DNA of 64,000 bases, taken from positions 124,001 to 188,000 of the forward strand of contig CACJKF010000001.1 of the NCBI GenBank assembly GCA_902593905.1. Reading direction: 5' to 3'. Origin of the DNA: an uncultured Pelagibacteraceae bacterium. Its GTDB lineage: Bacteria; Pseudomonadota; Alphaproteobacteria; Pelagibacterales; Pelagibacteraceae. Shown piece by piece: positions 36,100 to 45,517 of this stretch; position 1 is the first letter of the stretch, and each line of letters begins with the position of its first letter. A program made the translations under genes and the position numbers. The notes under the pieces were generated by a model. The model worked only from the letters and a program-made list of their open reading frames with translations, ran no database searches and had not been told where the DNA came from.

Positions 36100-36948
36100 A
36101 TGAAACTCTCATTAAATACTTTATATATTGTTTCCACTCCTATTGGAAATTTAGAAGATATTACTTTAAGAGCTATAAACGTACTTAAAAATTCAGACAT
36201 AATTCTTTGCGAAGATACTAGACATTCAATTAAGTTACTTAATCATCTTGGTATTAAAAAAAAATTAATTTCTTATCATAAGTTTAACGAAAAAAAACAA
36301 ACAAGTGTTATTATTGAATACATTAATCAGGGCAAAATTTTGTCTTTAATTTCTGATGCAGGAACTCCATTACTTTCAGATCCGGGTAAATTAATATTAA
36401 ATGAGTGTTTGAAAAATAATATTTCCGTTGTGCCAATTCCAGGTGTTTCATCTATTACAACTGCTATGAGTGTTTCTGGATTTAGTGATAAGTTTTTATT
36501 TTATGGATTTTTACCAAAAACTGAAAAAAAAATTGACAATACTTTAAATGCACTTTCTTTGATTGATTATTCTTTAATTTTTTTTGTACCATCAATAAAA
36601 ATTGATTTTTATCTTAAGAAATTTAACAAGTTTTTTTTAGGAAGAAAAATAATGATCGCAAAAGAAATTACCAAAGTTCATGAAGAATTTTTTAGAGACG
36701 AGGTTAGGAACATAAAATTGGTTAAAAAATCATTTATTCCTAAAGGAGAACTAACAATTGTAGTTTCAGAGAATAACATTAAATCAAAACCTATCGATAA
36801 AGAAAAAATTATCAACAAAGCAAAAATTTATTTAAAAAAGTATAGCTTAAAAGATACAGTTGATTTAATTATAAAATCAGAAAAAATCGATAAAAAAAAA
36901 GAAGTTTATAATTTGTGTCTTAAATTAAAAAATGAAAAAAAAAATTAG
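36100..36948 (+). CDS. rsmI: 16S rRNA (cytidine1402-2'-O)-methyltransferase RsmI
   Basis: RsmI methylates the ribose of C1402 in 16S rRNA. The 282-residue tetrapyrrole-methylase-fold protein has LYIVSTPIGNLEDITLRAI (8-26), CEDTRHSIKLL, ISDAGTPLLSDPGK, VPIPGVSSITTAMSVSG and FLPKTEKKI, all family segments. Lysine-rich tail replaces the variable C-terminus. The ATG is only 3 bases from the divergent LpoA-like start, so its promoter must lie inside that coding sequence. The stop overlaps the BON lipoprotein gene. Confidence 0.95.
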   Translation: MKLSLNTLYIVSTPIGNLEDITLRAINVLKNSDIILCEDTRHSIKLLNHLGIKKKLISYHKFNEKKQTSVIIEYINQGKILSLISDAGTPLLSDPGKLILNECLKNNISVVPIPGVSSITTAMSVSGFSDKFLFYGFLPKTEKKIDNTLNALSLIDYSLIFFVPSIKIDFYLKKFNKFFLGRKIMIAKEITKVHEEFFRDEVRNIKLVKKSFIPKGELTIVVSENNIKSKPIDKEKIINKAKIYLKKYSLKDTVDLIIKSEKIDKKKEVYNLCLKLKNEKKN

Positions 36949-37510
36949 TTTAATTCTTTTATTCTTTTTCACGTCTTGTTCCTCGGTAGGTCAATTTGGT
37001 GCAGGAGTTGATATAACCTTTGATCCTAGAACCATTGGAATGCAAATAGATGATACAATAATGCAAAAAAATTTAAGTGCTCGATTAGCTTTAGCAGATA
37101 AAAAGTATTTTATATCAATCCAATCTGAAGTTAGAGATGGCAATATTTTTCTTTCTGGAAAAGTCGATCAACCTGAAGAAAAAATTAAAATTACAAAAAT
37201 GGCTTGGGAAACAAAAGGAGTGAGGTCAGTTAAAAATGCTATCACAATTAAAGGTCAATCTTCCTTCAAAAGTACAGCAAAGGATATTTTGATTACAAGT
37301 CAACTGAGATCTGCTCTTATTTTTAACAAAAAAACAAAAGCAAGAAATTATACTTTGGAGACGATAAATAGAAATATTTACATATTTGGGATTGCAATGG
37401 ACATTGAGGAAAAGAAAGAGGTCATAAATGAAGCAAACAAGATTTATGATGTTAAAAAAATATTTCCTTCTATTTATCTTGCCACGGAATTAAGTAGAAG
37501 CAAACTTTAA
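36932..37510 (+). CDS. BON-domain outer-membrane lipoprotein (DolP/YraP-like)
   Basis: A 192-residue lipoprotein with signal ILLFFFTSCSS (acylated Cys16) and two BON domains (about 45-110 and 113-188). The pattern ISIQSEVRDGNIFLSGKVDQ and GVRSVKNAITI, then QLRSALIF and NRNIYIFGIAMD, is diagnostic. In E. coli the related DolP sits at the septal outer membrane and supports barrel assembly and envelope integrity; here the role is inferred by family and by neighbours LpoA-like and rsmI. It starts inside the rsmI end (17 bases) and overlaps the convergent malic-enzyme gene. Confidence 0.85.
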   Translation: MKKKISLILLFFFTSCSSVGQFGAGVDITFDPRTIGMQIDDTIMQKNLSARLALADKKYFISIQSEVRDGNIFLSGKVDQPEEKIKITKMAWETKGVRSVKNAITIKGQSSFKSTAKDILITSQLRSALIFNKKTKARNYTLETINRNIYIFGIAMDIEEKKEVINEANKIYDVKKIFPSIYLATELSRSKL

Positions 37511-39789
37511 AAAGAGTAATCAATTACATCTGAAGAGTAAGCAGCAATAGAAGCTAAATTTAAAATTTCAGATGTAGTTGCCCTTAGTGGCGCAACCTCT
37601 ATTGGTGAGCCTAAACCAATAAGTAAAGGTCCAATAAGTTTTCCTCCACCAAAAACTTTCATTAACTTAGTAGATATAGCTGCGCTATGCAGAGCTGGCA
37701 TAATTAAAATATTTGCATTTCCTACTATTTTAGAAAATGGATAAATTTCTTGATAGATTGGATTAAGGGCTACATCAGGTTGCATTTCACCATCGAAATC
37801 AAAGTCAACTTTTTCTTTTTTTAATAGTTCAATTGCATCTCTAACATGTTTTGTATTTTTAGAAATAGGCTTGCCAAAAGTTGAATGAGATAAAAATGCT
37901 ACCTTAGGGTTAAAACCAAATAGTCTTGCAACACGAACACATGATTTAGAAACTTTTACTAGTCTTTCTGGTGAAGGAAAATCTTGAACATTTGTATCAG
38001 CTACTAAGATCGTTTTTCCTTTAAGAGTTATCATTGTCATACCAAATATTTCTTCACCTTTTCTTGGCTCGGTTACTTTTTTTAATTTTTCAATAGATGC
38101 AGCATAATGCCTGATATTTCCAGTGACCATCGCATCTGCATCTTTACAGGCTATCATTGATGCGCCCCATGCAATTCGATCGTTTCTTACTAAACGATCA
38201 ACATCACGTTCTAATTGGCCTTCACGTTGAAGTTTTTTATACAGATGTTTTACATATTTCTCTCTTTTTTCTTTATCTGTTGAGTTAACTATTTCAATCT
38301 TATAATTTTCATCCAAACCAATATTTTTCAATTGTTCTTTTATCCTTTTCTCCGCTCCTATTAAAATTGGCTTGCCCAGTTTATTTCTTCCAAATTCGAT
38401 AGCTGCTTTAAGCATATTTTCATCTTCTCCCTCAGCAAATATAACTCTTTTTGGATTTTTTCTGACTTTTGCATTAATACCTTGCATTAAAGACATGGTT
38501 GGGTCTAATCGGTTAGTAAGTTGATCTTTGTATATTTCTATATCCGTAATATTTTTTCTGGCCACACCACTTTTCATTGCAGCTTGAGCAACAGCCGCGG
38601 GTATAACACTGATTAATCTTGGATCAAAAGTTGACGGAATTATATAATCTTTGCCATACCTTGGCCTGTCTCCTCCGTAAGCAGAAACTACTTCGTCTGG
38701 AACATTTTCCCTCGCTAAAAGCGCTATAGCATTCGCTGCAGCAACTTTCATTGCTTCATTTATTTCCTTAGCTCTTACATCTAGCGCTCCTCTAAAAATA
38801 TAAGGAAATCCAATAAGATTATTTACTTGATTTGGATAGTCAGATCTTCCAGTAGCTATAATCGCATCCGTTCTGGCTTCTTTAATTAGTTCAGGTTTAA
38901 TTTCTGGATCCGGGTTTGCGCAAGCAAATATAATAGGTTTGTCTGCCATAGATTTTACCATTTCTTTAGAAACCACATCTTTTGCAGACAATCCTAAGAA
39001 AACGTCGGCACCCTTCATGGCTTCTTCTAAACTTCTAAGCTTTGTTTCAATCGCATGAGCTGATTTGAATTGGTCAATATTTTTTCGTCCTTTATAAATT
39101 ACTCCTTTGCTATCGCACATAATAATATTTTCACTTTTAACTCCAGAGCTTTTAAATAAATTAGCGCATGCTTGAGCTGAAGCCCCTGCCCCATTCACTA
39201 CAATTTTTACCTTATCAATTTTCTTTTTAGAAATATCTAAAGCATTAATTAATGCTGCTGTTGTAATAATAGCAGTTCCATGTTGGTCGTCGTGAAAAAT
39301 AGGAATATCTAAAAGTTCTTTTAATTTTTGTTCTATTAAAAAACAATCTGGAGCGGCAATATCTTCAAGATTAATTCCACCAAATGTCCCACCAATATTC
39401 TTGATTGTTTCGATAATTGAGTTGGTGTTATTGCTATTAATCTCTATATCTATAGAATCTATATCTGCAAATCTTTTAAATAGGACAGACTTTCCTTCCA
39501 TTACAGGCTTTGAGGCTAAAGACCCCAAATTACCCAAACCTAATATCGCCGATCCATTACTTATAACGGCAACTAAATTTCCTTTACTTGTGTAGTCGTA
39601 AGCTAGATCGGGATTTTTGGCTATTTCTTTAACTGGTGCTGCAACACCAGGCGAATATGCAAGAGAGAGATCTCTTTTTGTTGTTAAAGGCTTACTCGAG
39701 TTAATCTCAATTTTGCCTGACTTTCCTTTTATATGAAAGTCAAGTGCCTCTTTATCTGAATAATGATCTATCTCTGTTTTCTTTGGCAT
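37507..39789 (-). CDS. maeB: NADP-dependent malic enzyme with C-terminal phosphotransacetylase-like domain
   Basis: MaeB oxidatively decarboxylates malate to pyruvate. The 760-residue protein is the large hybrid form: residues about 1-430 hold the malic-enzyme domain (SLAYSPGVAAPVKEI, GNLGSLASKPVMEGK, PIFHDDQHGTAI, VVNGAGASAQACANL, FACANPDPEI), and about 440-760 is a phosphate acetyl/butyryl transferase-like domain that is regulatory rather than catalytic in MaeB. All malic-enzyme signatures are present. It stands alone on the minus strand, 70 bases from the divergent murJ. Confidence 0.96.
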   Translation of the reverse strand: MPKKTEIDHYSDKEALDFHIKGKSGKIEINSSKPLTTKRDLSLAYSPGVAAPVKEIAKNPDLAYDYTSKGNLVAVISNGSAILGLGNLGSLASKPVMEGKSVLFKRFADIDSIDIEINSNNTNSIIETIKNIGGTFGGINLEDIAAPDCFLIEQKLKELLDIPIFHDDQHGTAIITTAALINALDISKKKIDKVKIVVNGAGASAQACANLFKSSGVKSENIIMCDSKGVIYKGRKNIDQFKSAHAIETKLRSLEEAMKGADVFLGLSAKDVVSKEMVKSMADKPIIFACANPDPEIKPELIKEARTDAIIATGRSDYPNQVNNLIGFPYIFRGALDVRAKEINEAMKVAAANAIALLARENVPDEVVSAYGGDRPRYGKDYIIPSTFDPRLISVIPAAVAQAAMKSGVARKNITDIEIYKDQLTNRLDPTMSLMQGINAKVRKNPKRVIFAEGEDENMLKAAIEFGRNKLGKPILIGAEKRIKEQLKNIGLDENYKIEIVNSTDKEKREKYVKHLYKKLQREGQLERDVDRLVRNDRIAWGASMIACKDADAMVTGNIRHYAASIEKLKKVTEPRKGEEIFGMTMITLKGKTILVADTNVQDFPSPERLVKVSKSCVRVARLFGFNPKVAFLSHSTFGKPISKNTKHVRDAIELLKKEKVDFDFDGEMQPDVALNPIYQEIYPFSKIVGNANILIMPALHSAAISTKLMKVFGGGKLIGPLLIGLGSPIEVAPLRATTSEILNLASIAAYSSDVIDYSF

Positions 39790-39859
39790 TTATTTTAATG
39801 AGTATGTAATATAAAGAAAATTAATTCACTATAAATTTATGGCTTAATTTAGATCAAAT

Positions 39860-41386
39860 ATGAACTTACTTTCTTCGACTTCAATATTTAGTTTTTTTAC
39901 GATAATCAGCAGAATTTTAGGCTACTTAAGAGATATTTTAATAGCTATTTTTCTAGGTGCTTCAATTTTTGCAGATACTTTTTTTGTTGCTTTTAGATTA
40001 CCAAACACTTTTAGGCGTTTATTCGCTGAAGGTACCTTTAACGCTGCTTTTATACCCAGCTATACTTCAGCAAAAATAAAAAGTAAAAAAACAAGTAAAG
40101 CGTTTGCAGATGAAGTTTTAAGTCTTCTTCTAGTAATTTTACTTATAATAGTTACTATTGCTGAAATATTTACTCCATATTTAGTTTATTTGATTGCTCC
40201 AGGCTTCATTGGAGATGACCTTAAATTTAATCTTGCTGTTGAGTTTACAAGAATTACTTTCCCCTTCTTATTATTTGTAAGTCTTTCGTCTTTTTTTTCT
40301 GGAATCTTAAATTCAAACAATAAATTTGGAGCTGCAGCCGCAGCACCAATAATTTTAAATATTATTTTAATAATTAGTATTTTAGCATCTTATTCTTTAG
40401 ATTTGAATATTGCAAAACAACTTTCATTTGGAGTTACGATAGCTGGAATTTTTCAATTAATATTTTTGATATATTTTACCTTTAAATTTTATAAACCAAA
40501 TATTAAAATAAGTTTTAAAATCTCAAATAAAGCAAAATTTTTTTTTAATAAATTGTTACCAAGCATTTTTTCATCTGGTGTAACTCAGATAAATATTTTA
40601 GTGGGTACAATAATTGCATCTTTTCAGTCAGGTGCAGTCTCATATTTATATTATGCAGATAGAGTTTACCAAATTAATTTAGCCCTTGCCGGAATAGCTG
40701 TTGGAACAGTTTCTCTACCAGTTTTATCAAAAGCTTTTAAATCAAAAAACTTTTCGAAAGTTTCAAACATTCAAAACAAATCGATACAATTATCTCTATT
40801 ACTTTCAATTCCGGCAAGTCTTGGTTTGATAATTGCGTCAGAAGAAATAGTTAATGGGTTATTTGGTTATGGTTCCTTTTCACCAAAAGATGTTGAGATG
40901 ACAGCTGACGCTTTAATGTTTTTTGGTTATGGTGTAATTGCATTTGCATTAGTAAAAATTTTGTCCAATTTTTTTTTCGCTAGAGATAATACAAAAACAC
41001 CATTTTATATTTCTTCATTTATTGTTTTTTTAAATGTTTCAATCAGTTTAAGTTTTTTCAATCAAATAGGATTTCTAATCATTCCAATTGCTACATCTAT
41101 TTCTACTTGGATAGGAGTTTTAATTTTTATTTACTTCCTTAAGAAGAAAAATTATCTTCTTTTGCAAAGTGGATTATTTTACAACACTTTTAAGATTGTC
41201 ATCTCGACTGCCATTATGTGCTTAGTGCTTATTTTCTCTTTAGAAAAATACTCAAGTTATCTTGATTATTCGTATGCTTATAAGTCAATTTATTTATTAA
41301 TTATTGTAGGTTTCGTAGGAATTGTTTATTTGTTATCTTGTTACTTACTAGGATTATTAAAAATTAAAAATTATAAAACAAATTAA
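39860..41386 (+). CDS. murJ: Lipid II flippase MurJ
   Basis: MurJ (MviN) flips lipid II across the inner membrane for peptidoglycan synthesis. The 508-residue protein is highly hydrophobic, with about 14 predicted transmembrane helices. The family N-terminus is visible (IISRILGYLRDILIAIFLG, FRLPNTFRRLFAEGTFNAAF in two parts), followed by the SSFFSGILNSNNKFGAAA region and LSNFFFARDNTKTPF. The Arg residues in the first repeat match positions important in MurJ. It begins a run with trpS, which starts at the next base. Confidence 0.95.
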   Translation: MNLLSSTSIFSFFTIISRILGYLRDILIAIFLGASIFADTFFVAFRLPNTFRRLFAEGTFNAAFIPSYTSAKIKSKKTSKAFADEVLSLLLVILLIIVTIAEIFTPYLVYLIAPGFIGDDLKFNLAVEFTRITFPFLLFVSLSSFFSGILNSNNKFGAAAAAPIILNIILIISILASYSLDLNIAKQLSFGVTIAGIFQLIFLIYFTFKFYKPNIKISFKISNKAKFFFNKLLPSIFSSGVTQINILVGTIIASFQSGAVSYLYYADRVYQINLALAGIAVGTVSLPVLSKAFKSKNFSKVSNIQNKSIQLSLLLSIPASLGLIIASEEIVNGLFGYGSFSPKDVEMTADALMFFGYGVIAFALVKILSNFFFARDNTKTPFYISSFIVFLNVSISLSFFNQIGFLIIPIATSISTWIGVLIFIYFLKKKNYLLLQSGLFYNTFKIVISTAIMCLVLIFSLEKYSSYLDYSYAYKSIYLLIIVGFVGIVYLLSCYLLGLLKIKNYKTN

Positions 41387-42391
41387 ATGAGTAAAAAAAA
41401 ATTAGTATTTTCTGGAGTTCAACCTACTGGAAATTTGCATTTAGGAAATTATCTTGGTGCGCTTAGAAACTTTGTTTCACTGCAAAAAGATATGGATTGT
41501 ATTTACTGTGTCGTGGATTTACATGCTATAACTACTTTTCAAAATCCTGATGAATTACGAAAAAACGTTTTTGAAACAGTTGCGAGTTTTATAGCAACAG
41601 GACTAGATCCGGATAATAGCATTATATTTAATCAATCTTCCGTCTCAGGTCACGCTGAGCTAGCATGGATCCTCAATTGTGTTTCTAGAATTGGATGGTT
41701 AAATCGCATGACTCAATTTAAAGACAAAGCTGGCTCGGACAAGGAAAAAGCTAGTGTTGGCTTATATATTTATCCAAATCTAATGGCTGCTGATATTCTT
41801 CTTTATAAGGCAACACATGTGCCAGTAGGAGCTGATCAAAAACAACATTTAGAATTATCTAGAGATATTGCTCAAAAATTTAATAATGATTTTAAATGTA
41901 AAGATTTTTTTCCTTTACCGGAGCCATTAATTCCAAAAAACGTTTCTAGAGTAATGAGTTTAAGAGATGGAACAAAAAAGATGAGCAAATCAGAAGAATC
42001 TGACTATTCAAGAATAAATTTAAGAGATACTGCCGATGATATAACTAAAAAAGTAAAAAAAGCTAAATCAGACTCGGAACAAATACCAGATAATATTAAA
42101 AGTCTAGAGAAGAAACCTGAAGCCTTAAATCTAATTAATATTTATTCAGAAATTTCAAAAAATACTTTAGATAATGTTTTAATAGAAATGTCTGGAAAAG
42201 AATATTCTTATTTAAAAACAAAACTAGCAGAGCTTTTAGTTAGCGAGATCACACCAGTAGGAAAAGAGATTGAAAAACTTCTGAAAGATAGGTCGCACCT
42301 TGAGCAAATCTTGAAAAAAGGCAGGGAAAAAGCCAATATTATCGCTGAGGAAAACCTTAAAAATATACGTGAAAAAGTAGGATTGATATAA
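41387..42391 (+). CDS. trpS: Tryptophanyl-tRNA synthetase
   Basis: TrpRS charges tRNA-Trp. The 334-residue class I synthetase has [20 protein letters not shown] (HIGH variant HLGN, about 17-20), [34 protein letters not shown], and the KMSKS loop [12 protein letters not shown]. The length is normal. Its ATG directly follows the murJ stop, and nfuA-type nifU follows after 12 bases, so murJ-trpS-nfu-bax look like one transcription unit. Confidence 0.97.
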   Translation: MSKKKLVFSGVQPTGNLHLGNYLGALRNFVSLQKDMDCIYCVVDLHAITTFQNPDELRKNVFETVASFIATGLDPDNSIIFNQSSVSGHAELAWILNCVSRIGWLNRMTQFKDKAGSDKEKASVGLYIYPNLMAADILLYKATHVPVGADQKQHLELSRDIAQKFNNDFKCKDFFPLPEPLIPKNVSRVMSLRDGTKKMSKSEESDYSRINLRDTADDITKKVKKAKSDSEQIPDNIKSLEKKPEALNLINIYSEISKNTLDNVLIEMSGKEYSYLKTKLAELLVSEITPVGKEIEKLLKDRSHLEQILKKGREKANIIAEENLKNIREKVGLI

Positions 42392-42403
42392 TATAAATTT
42401 CCC

Positions 42404-42949
42404 ATGATACAAACAGAGTCAACTCCAAACCCTAATTCACTGAAATTTTTATCAGAAAAAGTCATATCAACGACCGGGACTGAGGAATTTCAAAAAAGCA
42501 ATACAAAAGACTTAAGCATACCATTCATTAAAGAGCTTTTAGAGTTTAAAGGAGTGGAGTTAGTTTTATTATCAAAAAACTTTTTATCTGTAAAAAAAAC
42601 AGACGAAGTCTCTTGGAACGAATTGAAACCAATGGTGATTTCTCATCTTAATGATTATTTTGAAAAAAATGATGAACCAATTTTAAAAGGTAGTAAAAAA
42701 TCTGAAAATTCCCATGAAAATGATGAAACTATTAAAAAGATAATAGATGTGTTAGATACCAAAATTAGGCCAGCTGTTGCAAGAGATGGTGGCGATATAA
42801 AATTCAAATCTTTTGAAAACGGAATAGTCAAAGTTGAATTGCAAGGAAGTTGTTCTGGTTGCCCTAGTTCACTTATGACACTGAAGCAAGGAGTGCAGAA
42901 TTTATTAAAACATTATGTAAAAGAGGTTAACTCTGTAGAAGCAATTTAA
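42404..42949 (+). CDS. NfuA/NifU-type iron-sulfur cluster carrier
   Basis: A 181-residue Fe-S carrier with an N-terminal scaffold-like Nfu_N domain (ESTPNPNSLKFLS at 4-16 is the family motif) and a C-terminal NifU-like domain with the cluster-binding GSCSGCPSS (CxxC, about 152-160). The ARDGGDIKFKSFE segment is typical. Such proteins pass [4Fe-4S] clusters to client enzymes such as aconitase or radical SAM enzymes; possible clients here include MiaB, but this is inference. Gene order trpS-nfu is frequent in alphaproteobacteria. Confidence 0.93.
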   Translation: MIQTESTPNPNSLKFLSEKVISTTGTEEFQKSNTKDLSIPFIKELLEFKGVELVLLSKNFLSVKKTDEVSWNELKPMVISHLNDYFEKNDEPILKGSKKSENSHENDETIKKIIDVLDTKIRPAVARDGGDIKFKSFENGIVKVELQGSCSGCPSSLMTLKQGVQNLLKHYVKEVNSVEAI

Positions 42950-42952
42950 ATT

Positions 42953-44461
42953 ATGAAAAAAAAACTTAGTTATAGAGACAAATTACTTGAGCTTGCATAC
43001 ATTTATAATGTCAAAGAGATTCAAGACTACACAAAAAATAGAAAAAATTTAACTACAGGCCAAATAGAATTAATTTTAAAAAAAAATAAAATTGTTATTC
43101 CCAAAGATTTTAAAACAAGTTTTTTTAAGGAAAATTTTTCAAAACCTATATCAAAAATAAGATCAAATATTGTTGAATATAAAGAAGAAAAAATAAAAGA
43201 TAAAAATAGATTTTTTAGAAGAATAGAGAATTACAAATATGATACCTCAAGAAAAGTAAATCACGGATTAAATAATTTATGGAAAGGTATTGGAAATGCA
43301 GGCATAAATTTTCTGAATGTGCTTCCAAAGTTAGGCTCCACTGTAGCAAAATTTTTTGGAAATCTTTTTACAGATGTTTTCAACTCTATCTACAATCAAC
43401 AGATCGATCAAAAGAGCGCAAGAAATGTAATTGTAGGTTTTTTTATAGTCGTAGGAGTTACAACAGCGATCATTGCTGGGTTTAATACGTATAAAAATTA
43501 TGATTTGATAAAAAGTAAATTTGAAACAAAAAAACCTGAAATTAAGGTCAAAAAAGAGATAAAAAAACCTGAAGTTAAGATTAAAAAAGAGGTGAAAAAG
43601 CCAGAGGTAAAAATAAAGAAAGAAGCAAAAAAACCTGAACTAAAGGTAAAAGAGAAAAATGTTGCTGAAGTTATTTTACCAGATTTAAATTTAAAAACTG
43701 AGACAGTCATTCAGCTTTTTAAGGATGTTGACTACGACTTAAGAAAAGTAAGAAATGATAAATTGGTAAAACCAATTTATTTTACACAGTTCCCAAGAGA
43801 TCTAGACAACTTACAGAGTGTGCAGCTTAAAAAAGAAACTTTTATCAAAATTGTTCTTCCCTTAATTGTAGCAGAGAATGAGAAAATACTTGATGATAGA
43901 AGAAAACTAAAAATTTTGTCTGAAAAAAAATATACATCAGATTTAGAGAAACAATGGTTAAGGCAAAAACTTCTAGAGTATAAAGTTAAAAAGGGTAATT
44001 TAGATGAACTTATGTTCAAAATGGACATGATCCCAGTTTCAATTGCATTAGCGCAAGCAGCAAAAGAAAGTGGTTGGGGAACATCAAGGTTTGCTTTGGA
44101 AGGAAACGCAATTTTTGGACAATGGACTTGGGATGGCCAAGGTATCGCTCCACTTAAAAGGGATAGTAACAAAAGTCATAAAATTTTAAAATTTCCGATT
44201 TTACGAGCTTCCGTTAAAGCATATAAAAATAATTTAAATACTCACAAAAGTTACTTAAAATTTCGAGAGAAAAGAAAACAACTTAGAGACAAAGAAAAAA
44301 ATATTACAGGCTTAGCTTTAACTGACACTCTCAAAAATTATGCACAAACAGGTTCTGAGTATACAAAAATTTTAAATCAAATTATAAAGCAGAACAGGCT
44401 TTCAGACTTTGAACTAGTTAGACTTGTAAATTCCGTCAAACAGGTAGAATTAAATTCTTAA
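42953..44461 (+). CDS. Bax-like glucosaminidase domain protein, membrane-anchored
   Basis: A 502-residue protein. Residues about 1-155 are basic and predicted soluble, one transmembrane helix follows (VIVGFFIVVGVTTAIIAGF), then a four-unit KKPE(V/I)K(I/V)KKE-type repeat (about 194-237), and the C-terminal Bax/mannosyl-glycoprotein endo-beta-N-acetylglucosaminidase-like domain with the catalytic-type Glu in LAQAAKESGWGTSRFA and the FGQWTWDGQGIAP stretch. The family cleaves or binds peptidoglycan glycan. The topology (domain in the periplasm after a single helix) is inference. It converges on the deacetylase gene, ending one base before the other gene's stop. Confidence 0.86.
   Translation: MKKKLSYRDKLLELAYIYNVKEIQDYTKNRKNLTTGQIELILKKNKIVIPKDFKTSFFKENFSKPISKIRSNIVEYKEEKIKDKNRFFRRIENYKYDTSRKVNHGLNNLWKGIGNAGINFLNVLPKLGSTVAKFFGNLFTDVFNSIYNQQIDQKSARNVIVGFFIVVGVTTAIIAGFNTYKNYDLIKSKFETKKPEIKVKKEIKKPEVKIKKEVKKPEVKIKKEAKKPELKVKEKNVAEVILPDLNLKTETVIQLFKDVDYDLRKVRNDKLVKPIYFTQFPRDLDNLQSVQLKKETFIKIVLPLIVAENEKILDDRRKLKILSEKKYTSDLEKQWLRQKLLEYKVKKGNLDELMFKMDMIPVSIALAQAAKESGWGTSRFALEGNAIFGQWTWDGQGIAPLKRDSNKSHKILKFPILRASVKAYKNNLNTHKSYLKFREKRKQLRDKEKNITGLALTDTLKNYAQTGSEYTKILNQIIKQNRLSDFELVRLVNSVKQVELNS
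43532..43663 (+). repeat. 33-bp coding repeats (four units) in the Bax-like gene
   Basis: Four tandem units of 33 bases begin at 43532, 43565, 43598 and 43631. Each encodes an 11-residue unit of the form KPE-x-K-x-KKE-x-K; the units differ slightly in sequence. They sit between the transmembrane helix and the glucosaminidase domain and would form a lysine/proline-rich stretched spacer, perhaps reaching through or binding the peptidoglycan; that role is inference. Confidence 0.85.
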
Positions 44462-45517
44462 CTATTTTTCACTTACCACATACTGAATACCAAGCCATCT
44501 CCAAAATCCGTCTGTTTCTCTCAGAGAACAATTTATTCTACCTCGCTCTCCAACAAACTTCTCTGCAATTTTTATTTCTAATAAATTATTTTCTAAAAAA
44601 GAAATATTAGAATTTCTCCATTTATTTCCCTCATTTGAGAAGCAACTTATAATTTCCAGATTTTGAATATTTTCATAGAATTCAATTTTTACTACTGGCG
44701 GATTCTTTGACTGTAAGAGATACTTATCCTCTGGATATATTTTTCTATATTTAAAGGGAAGTGTTTTCATCAAGGTTTTAAAACGATTAATCTCTCCGTA
44801 TTTTTCATTTATTGGAAATCTTGGAAGTTCCCATAAATCTTTTGTCTCATCAATTACTCCTGAATGTTGACCAAAAGCATATTTAAAGCCGAGATCTTTT
44901 ATAATTTTCTTAAACTCGATGCTATATTCACCGAAAGGATAGGAAAAGAATTTGGAGTTTTTACCCAGTTTTGTCTCAAAAATTTCGATTGATTTTTGTA
45001 TGTCTTTTTTTATCACTTCTGAACTTTCATCTACAAGATATTCGTGAGAGTGACTATGATTTCCTATTTCAACAAAATTAAATTTCTGTAGTTCAATAAT
45101 TTGGTCCCAGTTCATATAATTAAAAGCACCAACTTCTCTTGTATTTACGAATAAGATGAATGGAATTTTTTTTTCTTTTAAGATAGGCCATGCATTTTTA
45201 TAAAATGATAGTAAGCCGTCATCAACAGTTAATAAAACTTTTCGACTTTTCTTGTTCTCAGAAAGACTTTTTTCAAAGTTTTCAGGATGTATGAAATCAA
45301 TTCCAGAATTTTCAATAATATCAATTTGTTCTTTAAAAACGTCTAACTGAATGTTAGTTGATGGGTATTTTTTTTCATCAAACCTGTGGTACATTATCGA
45401 AATTAATCCAAAGTCATCAAAATTATATTTACTTGAAGCAATTAACTTTGATTGAATAGTGTCAAAGGCTATAATAAAAATAAAAATGATTGATAATTTT
45501 TTAATTATAAGCTTCAT
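44462..45517 (-). CDS. Polysaccharide deacetylase (NodB-type) family protein, exported
   Basis: A 351-residue protein with signal peptide (IIKKLSIIFIFIIAFDTIQS) and a NodB homology domain: motif 1 VLLTVDDGLLSFYKNAW with the Asp-Asp pair, motif 2 IGNHSHSHEYL (HSHSH, His/His metal ligands) and motif 3 FFSYPFGEYS. The C-terminal 90 residues form a separate beta-rich region (NLEIISCFSNEGNKWRN; SLRETDGFWRWLG). Such enzymes remove acetyl groups from N-acetylglucosamine polymers or sugars; the substrate is unknown. It faces the Bax-like glucosaminidase gene end to end and its 5' part overlaps tsaB by 32 bases. Confidence 0.86.
   Translation of the reverse strand: MKLIIKKLSIIFIFIIAFDTIQSKLIASSKYNFDDFGLISIMYHRFDEKKYPSTNIQLDVFKEQIDIIENSGIDFIHPENFEKSLSENKKSRKVLLTVDDGLLSFYKNAWPILKEKKIPFILFVNTREVGAFNYMNWDQIIELQKFNFVEIGNHSHSHEYLVDESSEVIKKDIQKSIEIFETKLGKNSKFFSYPFGEYSIEFKKIIKDLGFKYAFGQHSGVIDETKDLWELPRFPINEKYGEINRFKTLMKTLPFKYRKIYPEDKYLLQSKNPPVVKIEFYENIQNLEIISCFSNEGNKWRNSNISFLENNLLEIKIAEKFVGERGRINCSLRETDGFWRWLGIQYVVSEK

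Noticed and set aside
43532-43663. Possible CRISPR array or intergenic repeat
   Set aside because: The 33-bp repeats are in frame and code for an 11-residue stalk repeat; there are no spacers.
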